A stretch of DNA of 64,000 nucleotides from Prochlorococcus marinus XMU1406 (lineage in GTDB: Bacteria > Cyanobacteriota > Cyanobacteriia > PCC-6307 > Cyanobiaceae): assembly GCF_017696055.1 (NCBI RefSeq), contig NZ_JAAORG010000001.1:496001-560000 (forward strand), in the 5' to 3' direction. Below the pieces are notes generated by a model. It worked only from the letters and a program-made list of their open reading frames with translations, had not been told where the DNA came from and ran no database searches. Made by a program: the position numbers and the translations under genes. Numbering within the stretch: the first letter of the stretch is position 1; every line of letters begins with the position of its first letter. Below are positions 8,210 to 16,562 of the stretch, one piece after another.

Positions 8210-9739
8210 ATGCCTTTAAGAGGACTGGCAAAAGCCAAGAACTTTACATTGGGGCCTACAGCTCCAATGAAAACTTTTACGGAAAATATTCATATACAAA
8301 CTAAAGAATCAAATAATTTCGCAAATTCTGGAAAATCTCATAAATTAACTAATAATATCCAAAATGAGAATTTATATAAGTATGAAAGCAAAATAAAAAG
8401 TGATTTTGACGAAATTGTTCCAACTCTAAAGGAAATTGCTCGAATACAACATCATGAAGATTTTATAACTAAAGCTCAGATAATATCAAGAAAAAATTTG
8501 GGAATAGATCTGCCCCATCATGTATTAGATAAATCTTGGGTTAAACCTCTCGATATGAGAGCTCTATATGCATGGTGTGCTTTTAAACAACATGAGAAGC
8601 TTAGTGATAATTTTTTTAAAAATGATCCACTTGAGGGTGCTTCAGGAAGTAGAGGTGCGGAAGATTTTGAAAAATTTCTTTTAGATTGTGGAATACATTT
8701 ACTTGATATAACTCCTTGTTCAGATGGGCGATTAGCTCATTCAGTTGCTTATGTAATGAGAATACCTTTTAGTTCAGTAAGAAGAAGATCCCATGCTGGA
8801 GCACTGTTTGATATTGAAAATACCGTTAATCGTTGGGTAAAAACTGAACATAAAAGATATAGAGAGAATATCCCTAATGAAGCGCATAAAGATACCAGAT
8901 ACTTAAAAGTTGTAACTTATCATTTTAGTTCTGTAGATCCTTTGCATCAGGGATGCGCAGCTCATGGGAGTAATGACGAGTTAGCTGCAAAAGAAGGTAG
9001 AAACAAATTATATGCTTTCAAAGAAGCTGTAGAAAACAGCTTTTGCTGCGGAGCTTCTGTGGATTTAATGTTAATTGGACTTGATACAGACACTGATTCA
9101 TTAAAAATACATTTATCAACTAGCGATGGCCGTATAGATTTAGAAAAAACTATTTCTACATTAGAAATTTACAATTCAACAATAAATTTTTCAAAAGAGG
9201 ATGCGGAAAGAGAAATTTGCCAGACAATTGCTAAGCAATCTTCAAAAGATAAACTTAGTGGACTGGAAAAATTTACGTATAAATTAATTGTCAATAATAT
9301 TTCTCAAATTGATTATGTTAAGAGTTTTCATAATGGTTCTTATGAAGACATTGGACATGCAGAGAGGTTTATTGGAGTAGGTATAGGTTTTAAAGAAGTA
9401 CATCTCAGAAATTTAACTTATTTTGCTCATTTAGATACAGTCGAAGAAGGGGCCCCAGATTTAGATGTAGGAGTGAAGATTTTTACTGGATTAAATGTTT
9501 CTCAAGATCTACCTATTCCAGTAGTAATAAGATTTGATTACTCTGGCAAAGTACCTGGCGCAAAAGAGAGGGCAATAAATGATTGTGAAAGAGTTAATAA
9601 TGCGATATCAATTAGATATAAAAATTTAGTTGATCAAGGGTTGGTACATACTTGCTCTACTATTAGAGATAGGGACAATATTCATTCCGCCCAAATTATT
9701 GGAATGTCTTTAGATAAAAAAACAGAGGAGGCTCACTAA
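8210..9739 (+). CDS. csoSCA: Carboxysomal carbonic anhydrase CsoSCA (CsoS3)
   Basis: CsoSCA converts bicarbonate to CO2 inside the carboxysome and is a divergent member of the beta-carbonic anhydrase class. The 509-residue product shows the zinc ligands Cys170 (TPCSDGR), His238 (TYHFS) and Cys249 (HQGCAAHG). It also has the catalytic Asp172-Arg174 dyad. The 11-residue spacing from His238 to Cys249 matches the Halothiobacillus enzyme. Residues 1-60 are low-complexity and polar, as expected for the segment that tethers the enzyme to RuBisCO. The C-terminal domain (about 370-509) is the degenerate second catalytic fold. The start codon is 3 bases after the csoS2 stop. Confidence 0.97.
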   Translation: MPLRGLAKAKNFTLGPTAPMKTFTENIHIQTKESNNFANSGKSHKLTNNIQNENLYKYESKIKSDFDEIVPTLKEIARIQHHEDFITKAQIISRKNLGIDLPHHVLDKSWVKPLDMRALYAWCAFKQHEKLSDNFFKNDPLEGASGSRGAEDFEKFLLDCGIHLLDITPCSDGRLAHSVAYVMRIPFSSVRRRSHAGALFDIENTVNRWVKTEHKRYRENIPNEAHKDTRYLKVVTYHFSSVDPLHQGCAAHGSNDELAAKEGRNKLYAFKEAVENSFCCGASVDLMLIGLDTDTDSLKIHLSTSDGRIDLEKTISTLEIYNSTINFSKEDAEREICQTIAKQSSKDKLSGLEKFTYKLIVNNISQIDYVKSFHNGSYEDIGHAERFIGVGIGFKEVHLRNLTYFAHLDTVEEGAPDLDVGVKIFTGLNVSQDLPIPVVIRFDYSGKVPGAKERAINDCERVNNAISIRYKNLVDQGLVHTCSTIRDRDNIHSAQIIGMSLDKKTEEAH

Positions 9740-9741
9740 TT

Positions 9742-9993
9742 ATGTTAATTTGCAAGGTTGTAAAACCACTTGTTTCTACCAATAGGATTCCTGGTTTTGA
9801 ACATAAACATCTGCAGGTTGTATTAGATGGTTCTTCTAATAAAGTTGCAGTTGATGCTGTTGGCTGTAAGCCAGGAGATTGGGTTATTTGTGTAGGAAGT
9901 TCTGCTGCTAGGGAAGCAGCGGGAAGTAAATCTTATCCAAGCGATTTAACGATTGTTGGAATAATTGATCATTGGGATCCTGACAAGTCATAA
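9742..9993 (+). CDS. csoS4A: Carboxysome vertex pentamer CsoS4A
   Basis: CsoS4A belongs to the EutN/CcmL (BMV) family, whose pentamers close the twelve vertices of the shell. The 83-residue product begins with the family strand MLICKVVKPLVSTNRIPGFEHKHLQ. It then has AVDAVGCKPGDWVICVGSSAARE around residues 35-57, the hallmark VGAGxGDWV-like loop with GSSAAR. It starts 2 bases after the csoSCA stop, so it is probably translationally coupled. Its paralogue csoS4B follows 18 bases later. Confidence 0.97.
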   Translation: MLICKVVKPLVSTNRIPGFEHKHLQVVLDGSSNKVAVDAVGCKPGDWVICVGSSAAREAAGSKSYPSDLTIVGIIDHWDPDKS

Positions 9994-10011
9994 AAAAGGA
10001 GGATATAAATT

Positions 10012-10260
10012 GTGGAAATTATGAAGGTATTAGGAAGGATGGTATGCACTCAAAGAGTCGCTGGCTTAGGTCATATGAATTTACGAATTTTAGAAAATAA
10101 TAAAGGAAAGAAATTAGTTGCTGTTGATCCTGTTGGAGCTAGAGAAGGTAACTGGGTTTTCACTTCTAGTGGCTCTGCTGCAAGATTTGCATGCCCTAAT
10201 CCAGAAGTTCAAACCGATTTAACAATTGGCGGTATTATTGATTATTGGGAGAGTGACTAA
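10012..10260 (+). CDS. csoS4B: Carboxysome vertex pentamer CsoS4B
   Basis: This is the second BMV-family vertex protein, 82 residues long and colinear with CsoS4A. It has AVDPVGAREGNWVFTSSGSAAR at about residues 38-59 and ends in TIGGIIDYWE, where CsoS4A has TIVGIIDHWD. I kept the GTG at 10012 because an AAAGGAGG ribosome-binding site ends about 10 bases upstream. The ATG at 10021 would be too far from it. This is the last core shell gene, and a 73-base gap separates it from acRAF. Confidence 0.96.
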   Translation: MEIMKVLGRMVCTQRVAGLGHMNLRILENNKGKKLVAVDPVGAREGNWVFTSSGSAARFACPNPEVQTDLTIGGIIDYWESD

Positions 10261-10333
10261 AAATTTTAACTTCAAAATTTATTGTGAAACTTTATTGAAG
10301 GTATAGTGTAATTAGTCTTGATTAAAGAATGTA

Positions 10334-10573
10334 ATGTGGAATGAAAGAGAATCACCTTTAAGGATTGAAAAAAGATTTGAATTTGATCAATACTCAAAAA
10401 TTAGTAAATTCATGGGGGAGATTGAGAAATTATGTAAAGAAAGGGATATCTATCCAAATATCAGCTTCGGTAAGAATTTTGTAAGTCTTTCAATATTTTT
10501 AGATAATAAAGAAATATCAGACAAGGAAAAAGACTTCTCAATGGATATTGATAAATTTTATTTAGAAGATTAG
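10334..10573 (+). CDS. Alpha-carboxysome RuBisCO assembly factor (acRAF, PCD-like)
   Basis: acRAF is a small chaperone related to pterin-4a-carbinolamine dehydratase that helps form IA RuBisCO assemble. The 79-residue product matches in length, in the acidic and aromatic composition, and in its position right after csoS4B, which is standard in alpha-cyanobacteria. The sequence KRFEFDQYSKISKFMGEIEKLCKERDIYPNISFG follows the PCD-like helix-strand pattern, without the usual dehydratase histidine motif. It may have its own start site in the 73-base gap, where TATAGT at 10302-10307 resembles a -10 box. The identification rests on synteny plus fold pattern. Confidence 0.85.
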   Translation: MWNERESPLRIEKRFEFDQYSKISKFMGEIEKLCKERDIYPNISFGKNFVSLSIFLDNKEISDKEKDFSMDIDKFYLED

Positions 10574-10579
10574 TCCTTT

Positions 10580-10807
10580 TTAATAATTATTTGGCTTTGC
10601 AATATCTCTTTTGATTAAAGCCATTAAATATGTAGGTGCTTTATATCTACCAGGTAGACATCTATTTAAAGTTTCAAGATGACTCCAACACACTGTCTTT
10701 TCTATATCTTTCACTGAGTTCCCTTTTAAAATTAATAGTCTAAGCGCTTTGCAAAATAAAGGATAACCTGCTTCTAGTTCATCTATATTAAGCTTTGCTG
10801 CTGACAT
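10580..10807 (-). CDS. Small conserved cyanobacterial protein (DUF3136-like)
   Basis: The product has 75 residues with no membrane segment or signal. The core YPLFCKALRLLILKG (about residues 15-29), followed by TVCWSHLETLNRCLPGRYKAPTYL (43-66), looks like a compact helical domain. It resembles what I recall of DUF3136, a cyanobacteria-only family of unknown function; I could not check the match. It is convergent with acRAF, with 6 bases between stops. No function can be assigned. Confidence 0.75.
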   Translation of the reverse strand: MSAAKLNIDELEAGYPLFCKALRLLILKGNSVKDIEKTVCWSHLETLNRCLPGRYKAPTYLMALIKRDIAKPNNY

Positions 10808-10892
10808 AGATCAAAGATGAATTATCAACTAATAATCTATACAACCATGGTGCACAATTGGTTCATTTTTTAAATTTCTCAATAATTAGAAA

Positions 10893-11285
10893 TTAATCTA
10901 AAAATGCGACGCAATCTATTTCAACTAAAACTCCTTTTGGTAGAGATGAAACTTCCACACAGGCCCTTGCAGGAGGATTCTCTATATTAAAAAAATCACT
11001 ATATATTTTATTGACAATTTGAAAATTACTTAAGTCTGTTAAGTAAATAGTTGTTTTTATCACATCCTCTATTTTTGCTCCACCAGCTTTAAGAACCTCT
11101 GCGAGATTTTTTAAAACTTGAATAGTTTCCTTCTCTATGTCACCTAAACATGTTATTTCATTTAAAGCTGGGTCTATAGCAATTTGACCAGAACAATAGA
11201 TAAAATCCCCAGCTTTTATCGCTTGATTATAAGGTCCTACTGGATCTGGAGCCTTTGATGTTTTAATTACTTGTTTTGGGGACAT
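10893..11285 (-). CDS. ridA: RidA family enamine/imine deaminase
   Basis: RidA proteins hydrolyse reactive enamines and imines released by PLP enzymes such as threonine dehydratase. From the internal ATG at 11285 the product has 130 residues, the family norm. The frame could start 24 bases earlier, but that extension is not typical. Seen are PDPVGPYNQAIKAGDFIYCSGQIA near the N terminus, and PARACVEVSSLPKGVLVEIDCVA at the C terminus with the conserved substrate-binding arginine. It lies 24 bases downstream of gloB on the same strand. Confidence 0.95.
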   Translation of the reverse strand: MSPKQVIKTSKAPDPVGPYNQAIKAGDFIYCSGQIAIDPALNEITCLGDIEKETIQVLKNLAEVLKAGGAKIEDVIKTTIYLTDLSNFQIVNKIYSDFFNIENPPARACVEVSSLPKGVLVEIDCVAFLD

Positions 11286-11309
11286 TTGTTTAAAAAGATA
11301 CCTATCCAT

Positions 11310-12050
11310 TTAAACCCATAAATCTTTATTTGCTCTTAAAAAAGTAAATTCTTCTAAATTTTTTGCTCTTAAGAAAAGGTTTATTTTCATCTCTTCATTA
11401 AGTAAAAATGGAATTGTCAATTCATTAATAGAAAGTTTTTTTTCAACTTCCGAAAGTTTATTTTTTATTGCTTGATCTTTTGGCTTGAGATTCAATGCCC
11501 ACAATATATTTGCCTTTGTATATTCATGTGCACAATATATGAGAGTATTTTTTGGTAAAGATTTGATTCTTTCTAGTGAAGAATACATTTGTTGATAAGT
11601 TCCCTCAAAAATTCTTCCACAGCCTCCAGAAAATAATGTGTCACCAATAAAAAGAACGGGATTTTCCCCATTCAAAAAGAAGGCTATATGTGAGTTTGTA
11701 TGTCCTAATACTTCAATTATTTTTATTTCTTCACCTAAAATATTCAAAGTTTCTTCATCTTCTACAGATACATTCTGAAAAGGTATTCGCTTTTTTTCTT
11801 TGGAGGAAGCAATCACCTTTACATTTGGCCATCTTTCAATAAGAGACTTCGTCCCTCCAATATGGTCTGAATGATGATGAGTTTGCAAAATAGCTTCTAA
11901 GTGAAAATTGTTTTCATTTATGTATTTAATAACTGGTTCGTGAATAGATGGATCTACAACCACAACGGATTTATCTTTTACCAACAACCAAATGACGTTA
12001 TCACTTAAAACTTTAAGTCCGATTATTTTTCTAGCTTTATTAAATTCCAT
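11310..12050 (-). CDS. gloB: Hydroxyacylglutathione hydrolase (glyoxalase II)
   Basis: This metallo-beta-lactamase-fold enzyme hydrolyses S-lactoylglutathione to lactate and glutathione in methylglyoxal detoxification. The start at 12050 gives 246 residues, the family length. The longer frame would overlap hisG on the opposite strand. The metal motif [10 protein letters not shown] is at residues 57-66, with later ligands in [23 protein letters not shown] and YCAHEYT. It is divergent from hisG, with 40 bases between starts, and forms an operon with ridA. Confidence 0.95.
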   Translation of the reverse strand: MEFNKARKIIGLKVLSDNVIWLLVKDKSVVVVDPSIHEPVIKYINENNFHLEAILQTHHHSDHIGGTKSLIERWPNVKVIASSKEKKRIPFQNVSVEDEETLNILGEEIKIIEVLGHTNSHIAFFLNGENPVLFIGDTLFSGGCGRIFEGTYQQMYSSLERIKSLPKNTLIYCAHEYTKANILWALNLKPKDQAIKNKLSEVEKKLSINELTIPFLLNEEMKINLFLRAKNLEEFTFLRANKDLWV

Positions 12051-12090
12051 TGTTAACTTAGAATGAATAATCCTTGGAAGAAATTGATCT

Positions 12091-12729
12091 ATGTTTACTA
12101 TAGCTTTACCAAAAGGAGCTCTGTTAAAAGATTCAATTTCAACTTTTAAAAAAGCTGGGTTAGATTTCTCTGATGCGTTGGACGAAAATAATAGATCATT
12201 AACCTTTGAATCAAATTGCAAACGGGCAAAAGCTTTATTAGTAAGGAATGGAGATGTGCCTGTTTATGTAAGTTATGGTCAGGCTGATTTGGGTATTGTT
12301 GGGTATGACGTTTTACGAGAATCTGAATTAAAAGTCGCAAAGTTATTAGATTTAGGATTTGGTGGTTGTCATATGTCGTTAGCGGTTAAGAAAAATAGCA
12401 ATTATTCAAAACCAACTGATCTTCCAGCGAATTGTAAAGTAGCAAGTAAATTTATAAAAACAGCAAGATCTTATTTTGAAGAATTAAATATTCCTGTAGA
12501 AATAGTTCATTTGACAGGATCAGTCGAGCTTGGTCCTATTACAGGTATGGCAGAGGCAATTGTTGATTTGGTAGCAACAGGAAAGACTCTTAAAGAGAAT
12601 GGTTTAGTTAAAATAGATGATCTTTATTACTCGACTGCAAGACTAATTGGAAATCCTTTATCTATGAGGTTAGATGATAATCATCTCAGAGATACAATTT
12701 TATCAATAGAATCAACTAATGCTTTATAA
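12091..12729 (+). CDS. hisG: ATP phosphoribosyltransferase, short form
   Basis: HisG catalyses the first step of histidine synthesis, joining ATP and PRPP. At 212 residues this is the short form, which lacks the regulatory C-terminal domain and works with HisZ, encoded elsewhere. It has the N-terminal [15 protein letters not shown] and the PRPP-binding segment [25 protein letters not shown] at about 150-175. It probably heads an operon with the ABC exporter 12 bases downstream, although the two are not functionally related. Confidence 0.97.
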   Translation: MFTIALPKGALLKDSISTFKKAGLDFSDALDENNRSLTFESNCKRAKALLVRNGDVPVYVSYGQADLGIVGYDVLRESELKVAKLLDLGFGGCHMSLAVKKNSNYSKPTDLPANCKVASKFIKTARSYFEELNIPVEIVHLTGSVELGPITGMAEAIVDLVATGKTLKENGLVKIDDLYYSTARLIGNPLSMRLDDNHLRDTILSIESTNAL

Positions 12730-12741
12730 AAGATTAACTAA

Positions 12742-14538
12742 ATGTTTTTTAAAGATTTTAGAAGGATTAAAAAGTTAGGTAAATATTTAACTAAAGATAA
12801 AAAAACAATCTATCTAATCTTGATAGTTTTGTTACCTGTTTCTTTCTCTGGAGCTATTCAACCATTATTAGTTGGTCAAGCAATTACTCTTCTAAAGAAC
12901 GAAACAACAGATGTTTGGCTAAGTAGAACTATCTTTGGGCAGTCAATAAATGCCATAATCCTAACTTTATTTATAACTGTATTATTCAGATTAGTTCTGC
13001 AGGGATATCAAACTTACAATATCCAAGCAGTTGGACAACGTTTGACAGCGAGAATAAGAAGAGAACTTTTTGATCATTCAATATCTTTATCTCTTAGGTA
13101 TCACGATAAAATGCCTGTAGGTAAATTATTAACGAGATTAACAAATGATGTTGATGCTTTAGCCGAGGTTTTTGGGAGTGGGGCAGTAGGAGTCATTGCT
13201 GACTTCGTTAGTCTGATAGTAATTTCTTTGACAATGCTGTCAATTGATCGAGGGCTTGCCATTTTATTACTTTTGACTCAAATCCCAGTTTCATATTTTA
13301 TTATTTGGCTTCAAAAACGTTATAGAAGAGCCAATTATCAAGTAAGGGAAGAATTGTCTCAACTCAACTCTGATTTTCAAGAGAATCTTCAAGGTTTAGA
13401 AGTCGTTCAGATGTTCAGAAGAGAGGCTTTCAATAGCAAGAAATTTTCCAATACTGGAGTTGCTTACAAGAAAGCAGTAAATGGAACAATATTTTATGAC
13501 AGTAGTATTTCGGCGTTTATAGAATGGATTTCTCTTGCCGCAGTTTCCTTGGTTTTGGCAGTTGGAGGATATCTTGTTACTTCTGGAAATATTGGTTTAG
13601 GAACATTAACAACTTTTATTTTATATTCCCAAAGACTTTTTGAACCTTTAAGGCAGCTTGCAGAAAGATTTACTCAGATCCAAGGAGGTTTAACAGCTGT
13701 AGAAAGAATAAATGAATTATTGGATGAAGAAATACAGATTAAGGACACTATTTCTGCAAAACGTTATTTAGAAAATGCTAAAAATGTAAATAAGAAATTT
13801 AAGGGCAAAATTGAGTTCAAGAATGTTAATTTTTTCTACAACGAGGGAGAACATATTATAAAAAATTTATCTTTCATGATCAATCCAGGAGAGCATGTGG
13901 CTTTCGTAGGACCAACTGGTTCAGGTAAGACTACCATAATAAGACTTTTATGTAGATTATATGAACCTCAATCAGGTCAGATTTTAATCGATGATATAGA
14001 TATAAAAGATATTCCTATAGCAACCCTTAGAAATATGTTGGGAGTAGTTCTACAAGATACCTTTATCTTTAGTGGCAATGTTGCTGATAATTTGAAACTA
14101 AATTCCAACATAGACAATCTTGAATTAGAAAATATTTGCCACGAATTAGGATTAGACAATTTGTTGAAAAAATTACCAGAAGGTTTGAACACCTTACTAA
14201 GAGAAAGAGGGGGGAATCTCTCTTCTGGAGAGAGACAACTTCTTTCAGTAGCTAGAGTAGCGATAAGAAATCCTATTGTTTTAATAATGGATGAAGCAAC
14301 AGCGTTTATGGATCCCTCTACAGAGGCTACATTGCAGAAAGATCTTGAGAGAATTCTGTCAAAAAGAACGGCATTAGTAATAGCTCACAGATTAGCAACT
14401 ATTGAAAGTTCTGATAAGATTTTAGTCTTAAAAGCGGGATCATTAGTTGAAGAGGGAACACATAGTGAATTGAGAATGAAAAAGGGTTTGTATTTTCAGC
14501 TTTCTGAGCTTCAACAAAAAGGATTCGCCAATTTTTAA
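12742..14538 (+). CDS. ABC exporter, fused membrane and ATPase domains (MdlB/MsbA-like)
   Basis: This is a half-transporter of 598 residues, expected to dimerise and export a lipid or hydrophobic compound. The transmembrane domain spans about residues 25-320 with six segments. The ATPase domain begins near 350 and has Walker A GPTGSGKTT (about 389), the signature LSSGERQL (about 492) and Walker B VLIMDEATA (about 513), followed by the AHRLAT switch. The substrate cannot be told from sequence. Its stop codon overlaps the start of the GNAT gene. Confidence 0.93.
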   Translation: MFFKDFRRIKKLGKYLTKDKKTIYLILIVLLPVSFSGAIQPLLVGQAITLLKNETTDVWLSRTIFGQSINAIILTLFITVLFRLVLQGYQTYNIQAVGQRLTARIRRELFDHSISLSLRYHDKMPVGKLLTRLTNDVDALAEVFGSGAVGVIADFVSLIVISLTMLSIDRGLAILLLLTQIPVSYFIIWLQKRYRRANYQVREELSQLNSDFQENLQGLEVVQMFRREAFNSKKFSNTGVAYKKAVNGTIFYDSSISAFIEWISLAAVSLVLAVGGYLVTSGNIGLGTLTTFILYSQRLFEPLRQLAERFTQIQGGLTAVERINELLDEEIQIKDTISAKRYLENAKNVNKKFKGKIEFKNVNFFYNEGEHIIKNLSFMINPGEHVAFVGPTGSGKTTIIRLLCRLYEPQSGQILIDDIDIKDIPIATLRNMLGVVLQDTFIFSGNVADNLKLNSNIDNLELENICHELGLDNLLKKLPEGLNTLLRERGGNLSSGERQLLSVARVAIRNPIVLIMDEATAFMDPSTEATLQKDLERILSKRTALVIAHRLATIESSDKILVLKAGSLVEEGTHSELRMKKGLYFQLSELQQKGFANF

Positions 14539-15068
14539 TGATTTTTAGAAACCAAGGATCGTTAACAAAACAATCAAACAGCATATCAAACGAAGAGCTG
14601 ATAGATCTCTATGGTTTAAATACTTATGAGTTTACTCAAACAAAAAAGGAAGAAATATTTGTATGTAGTAAAAATAAAGATTTAGATCTAATAGAACTAG
14701 ATCAACTTTTGCAAACTGTTGGTTGGAGTAGAAGACCTATAAGAAGAGTTAAAAGAGCTTTGGATTACAGTATTTTGGTGGTTGGGTTATGGCGTCATGA
14801 TGATAAATTCCCCAGATTAGTAGGATTTGCGAGATGCACTGGTGATGGAATTTTAGAAGCAACAGTTTGGGATGTGGCTATTAACCCTGTCTATCAAGGA
14901 CTTGGATTAGGGAAAGAGCTAATGAAATATATCCTGAAAGAATTAAAAAATGTTGGGATTTCTAAAGTAACCCTTTTTGCTGATGCTGAAGTGGTTTCAT
15001 TTTATAAAAGACAAGGTTGGGTTTTAGAACCAAGAGGCTCTAAATGCGCTTTTTGGTATGCAAATTAA
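14538..15068 (+). CDS. GNAT family N-acetyltransferase
   Basis: The 176-residue protein has a C-terminal GNAT fold. VWDVAINPVYQGLGLGKELMKYIL (about residues 112-135) is the acetyl-CoA binding A motif (Q-x-x-G-x-G/A). It is followed by VTLFADAEVVSFYKRQGW. The segment before it (VGWSRRPIRRVKRALDYSILVVGLWRHDD) resembles cyanobacterial and plastid acetyltransferases of the GNAT2/serotonin acetyltransferase type, as I recall them. The start shares one base with the exporter's stop (TAATG), so translation is coupled. The target substrate or protein is unknown. Confidence 0.88.
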   Translation: MIFRNQGSLTKQSNSISNEELIDLYGLNTYEFTQTKKEEIFVCSKNKDLDLIELDQLLQTVGWSRRPIRRVKRALDYSILVVGLWRHDDKFPRLVGFARCTGDGILEATVWDVAINPVYQGLGLGKELMKYILKELKNVGISKVTLFADAEVVSFYKRQGWVLEPRGSKCAFWYAN

Positions 15069-15752
15069 TCATTTTTTGTAGTAGTCAAAATATATAGATT
15101 TTAATGATTCGCCTTTTAACCATCTTCTTCTAAAGTGCCAGTTCTTAATTGCTTGGAGAAAAATATTAGTTTTTTCCCATTTCCTTGAACTTATAAAAAT
15201 AGGTGAATTTAATTCTTTTAAATCTTTTTTATTATTTAATCTCCTTAAAAAATCTACATCTTCCATCAAAGGTATCTTTCTAAAACCATTATTCTTGAAA
15301 TAGGTAGTTCTATGAATTATTAAACCTTGATCACCATAAGGTTGTTTAAAATATTTACTTCTAAAATTTACAAGAATTTCGAGGACTCTATAAATTTTCT
15401 TTTTGTGATCAATTTTAAATTTAAAATAGTAAATACTATTCTTATTTCCCTTTAAAAGTAGATTTGTTTTTCTAAACCAATCATGAGTTAATCTTGTGTC
15501 TGCATGCAAAAATATGAGCCAGTCTCCTTTTGAATTCCTAGCTCCAATATCTAATTGTAAACCTCGATTCCTTTCTTTGGATATAAATAGTTTCGCTCCA
15601 TAAATATTTGCTATATCAATAGTTTTATCTTCACTACCACAGTCAACAATAATAATTTCTCCGTCTTTATGAATAGTCGACAAGTCTGAAAGTAATAATG
15701 GCAAATTATTAGCTTCATTGATAGTTGGGATGATAATTGAGATTTTAGACAA
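15069..15752 (-). CDS. Family 2 glycosyltransferase (TIGR04283-like)
   Basis: The product is a 227-residue GT-A fold enzyme. It has the N-terminal ISIIIPTINEANNLPLLLSDL nucleotide-sugar motif, GEIIIVDCGSEDKTIDIA, and the DxD-type HADTRLT (about residue 80). It lacks membrane segments. The short form and its pairing with the DUF2064 gene just upstream match the TIGR04283/TIGR04282 pair, named for co-occurrence with a radical SAM/selenodomain protein. No such partner is visible here. Its stop directly abuts that of the GNAT gene on the other strand. Confidence 0.88.
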   Translation of the reverse strand: MSKISIIIPTINEANNLPLLLSDLSTIHKDGEIIIVDCGSEDKTIDIANIYGAKLFISKERNRGLQLDIGARNSKGDWLIFLHADTRLTHDWFRKTNLLLKGNKNSIYYFKFKIDHKKKIYRVLEILVNFRSKYFKQPYGDQGLIIHRTTYFKNNGFRKIPLMEDVDFLRRLNNKKDLKELNSPIFISSRKWEKTNIFLQAIKNWHFRRRWLKGESLKSIYFDYYKK

Positions 15753-15757
15753 GTCGA

Positions 15758-16393
15758 TTACTTTCTATTTTCAATATCAATAATTGTATCTATATCTATT
15801 TTTTTATCTAAAAACTTAAATTTCAATTTTGTAGAAGCAAAATTATCAATTGTATTTTGAAGAACATTTTCTGTCCCCCACTTAATGTTGATAAAAGGTA
15901 AATATATATGCGATGACATTATTTTTTTTGATAAACCAATAAGCCAATATCCTCCATCATTAGATGGTCCTAAAATAAGATCATTTTGTTGAAGCTCTTT
16001 TAGAGTATTCAATAAATCTTGATGGCATAAATCTGGAAGGTCAGTACCAATAAAAATAATATTTTTGATCTTATTTCTAGCAAAAAATTTTTTGTTGATA
16101 ATTATTTGCCTTTTCATTTTTTCTCCCAAGCACCCTTTACCCTGTAAATTAAATTTTTTGATGCCTAATTCTCTAGACCACCTTTTACAATTACCTACCC
16201 CCAAACCAGATATAGCAATAGAAATATCAAGTAGTTTATTTTCTTGGAGAAATTTTGCGACTGAAATAGTGTGTTTGGTCATCACACTTTGTACTTTTGC
16301 AGAATTACTTTTACCTATATCTTTTGATAATCTTGTTTTGCATCTTCCAAAACCATGCCATTTTGCCATGATAACAAGTAATGCTTTATCCAA
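15758..16393 (-). CDS. DUF2064 / TIGR04282 glycosyltransferase-like protein
   Basis: The 211-residue product has the nucleotidyltransferase-like start ALLVIMAKWHGFGRCKTRLSKDIG. It also has FIGTDLPDLCHQDLLNTL and LGPSNDGGYWLIGLSKK, all typical of DUF2064 (related to CofC and MobA folds). It lies 5 bases upstream of the family 2 glycosyltransferase in one operon. The pair may make a sugar or nucleotide modification, but the reaction is not known. It is divergent from dnaA across a 169-base gap. Confidence 0.88.
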   Translation of the reverse strand: MDKALLVIMAKWHGFGRCKTRLSKDIGKSNSAKVQSVMTKHTISVAKFLQENKLLDISIAISGLGVGNCKRWSRELGIKKFNLQGKGCLGEKMKRQIIINKKFFARNKIKNIIFIGTDLPDLCHQDLLNTLKELQQNDLILGPSNDGGYWLIGLSKKIMSSHIYLPFINIKWGTENVLQNTIDNFASTKLKFKFLDKKIDIDTIIDIENRK

Positions 16394-16534
16394 GACTTTA
16401 GTGAGATTTAAAATAATTATATGCCTATTAAAAAATATAAAATTTTTCTTTATAAATTTAGTTTATGCTTTGTTAAGTAATTTTAAATTTGTCGTGATCT
16501 TGTGATTTGATAATGGCCAATTATTAAATTCCAA

Positions 16535-16551
16535 CTAGATTAATAATCTAG
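16535..16551 (+). promoter_or_regulatory. Perfect palindrome just upstream of dnaA
   Basis: CTAGATTA-A-TAATCTAG has two 8-base arms around one base. It ends 11 bases before the TTG start of dnaA, over the ribosome-binding region. It does not resemble a DnaA box, and I saw no TTWTNCACA-like box in the 169-base upstream gap. It could be a repressor site or a hairpin that limits translation. Confidence 0.45.
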
Positions 16552-16562
16552 ATAATAAAACT

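Noticed and set aside
16065-16505. Plus-strand frame of 146 codons opposite the DUF2064 gene
   Set aside because: It is antisense to a gene with family motifs; its composition is that of reversed AT-rich coding sequence.
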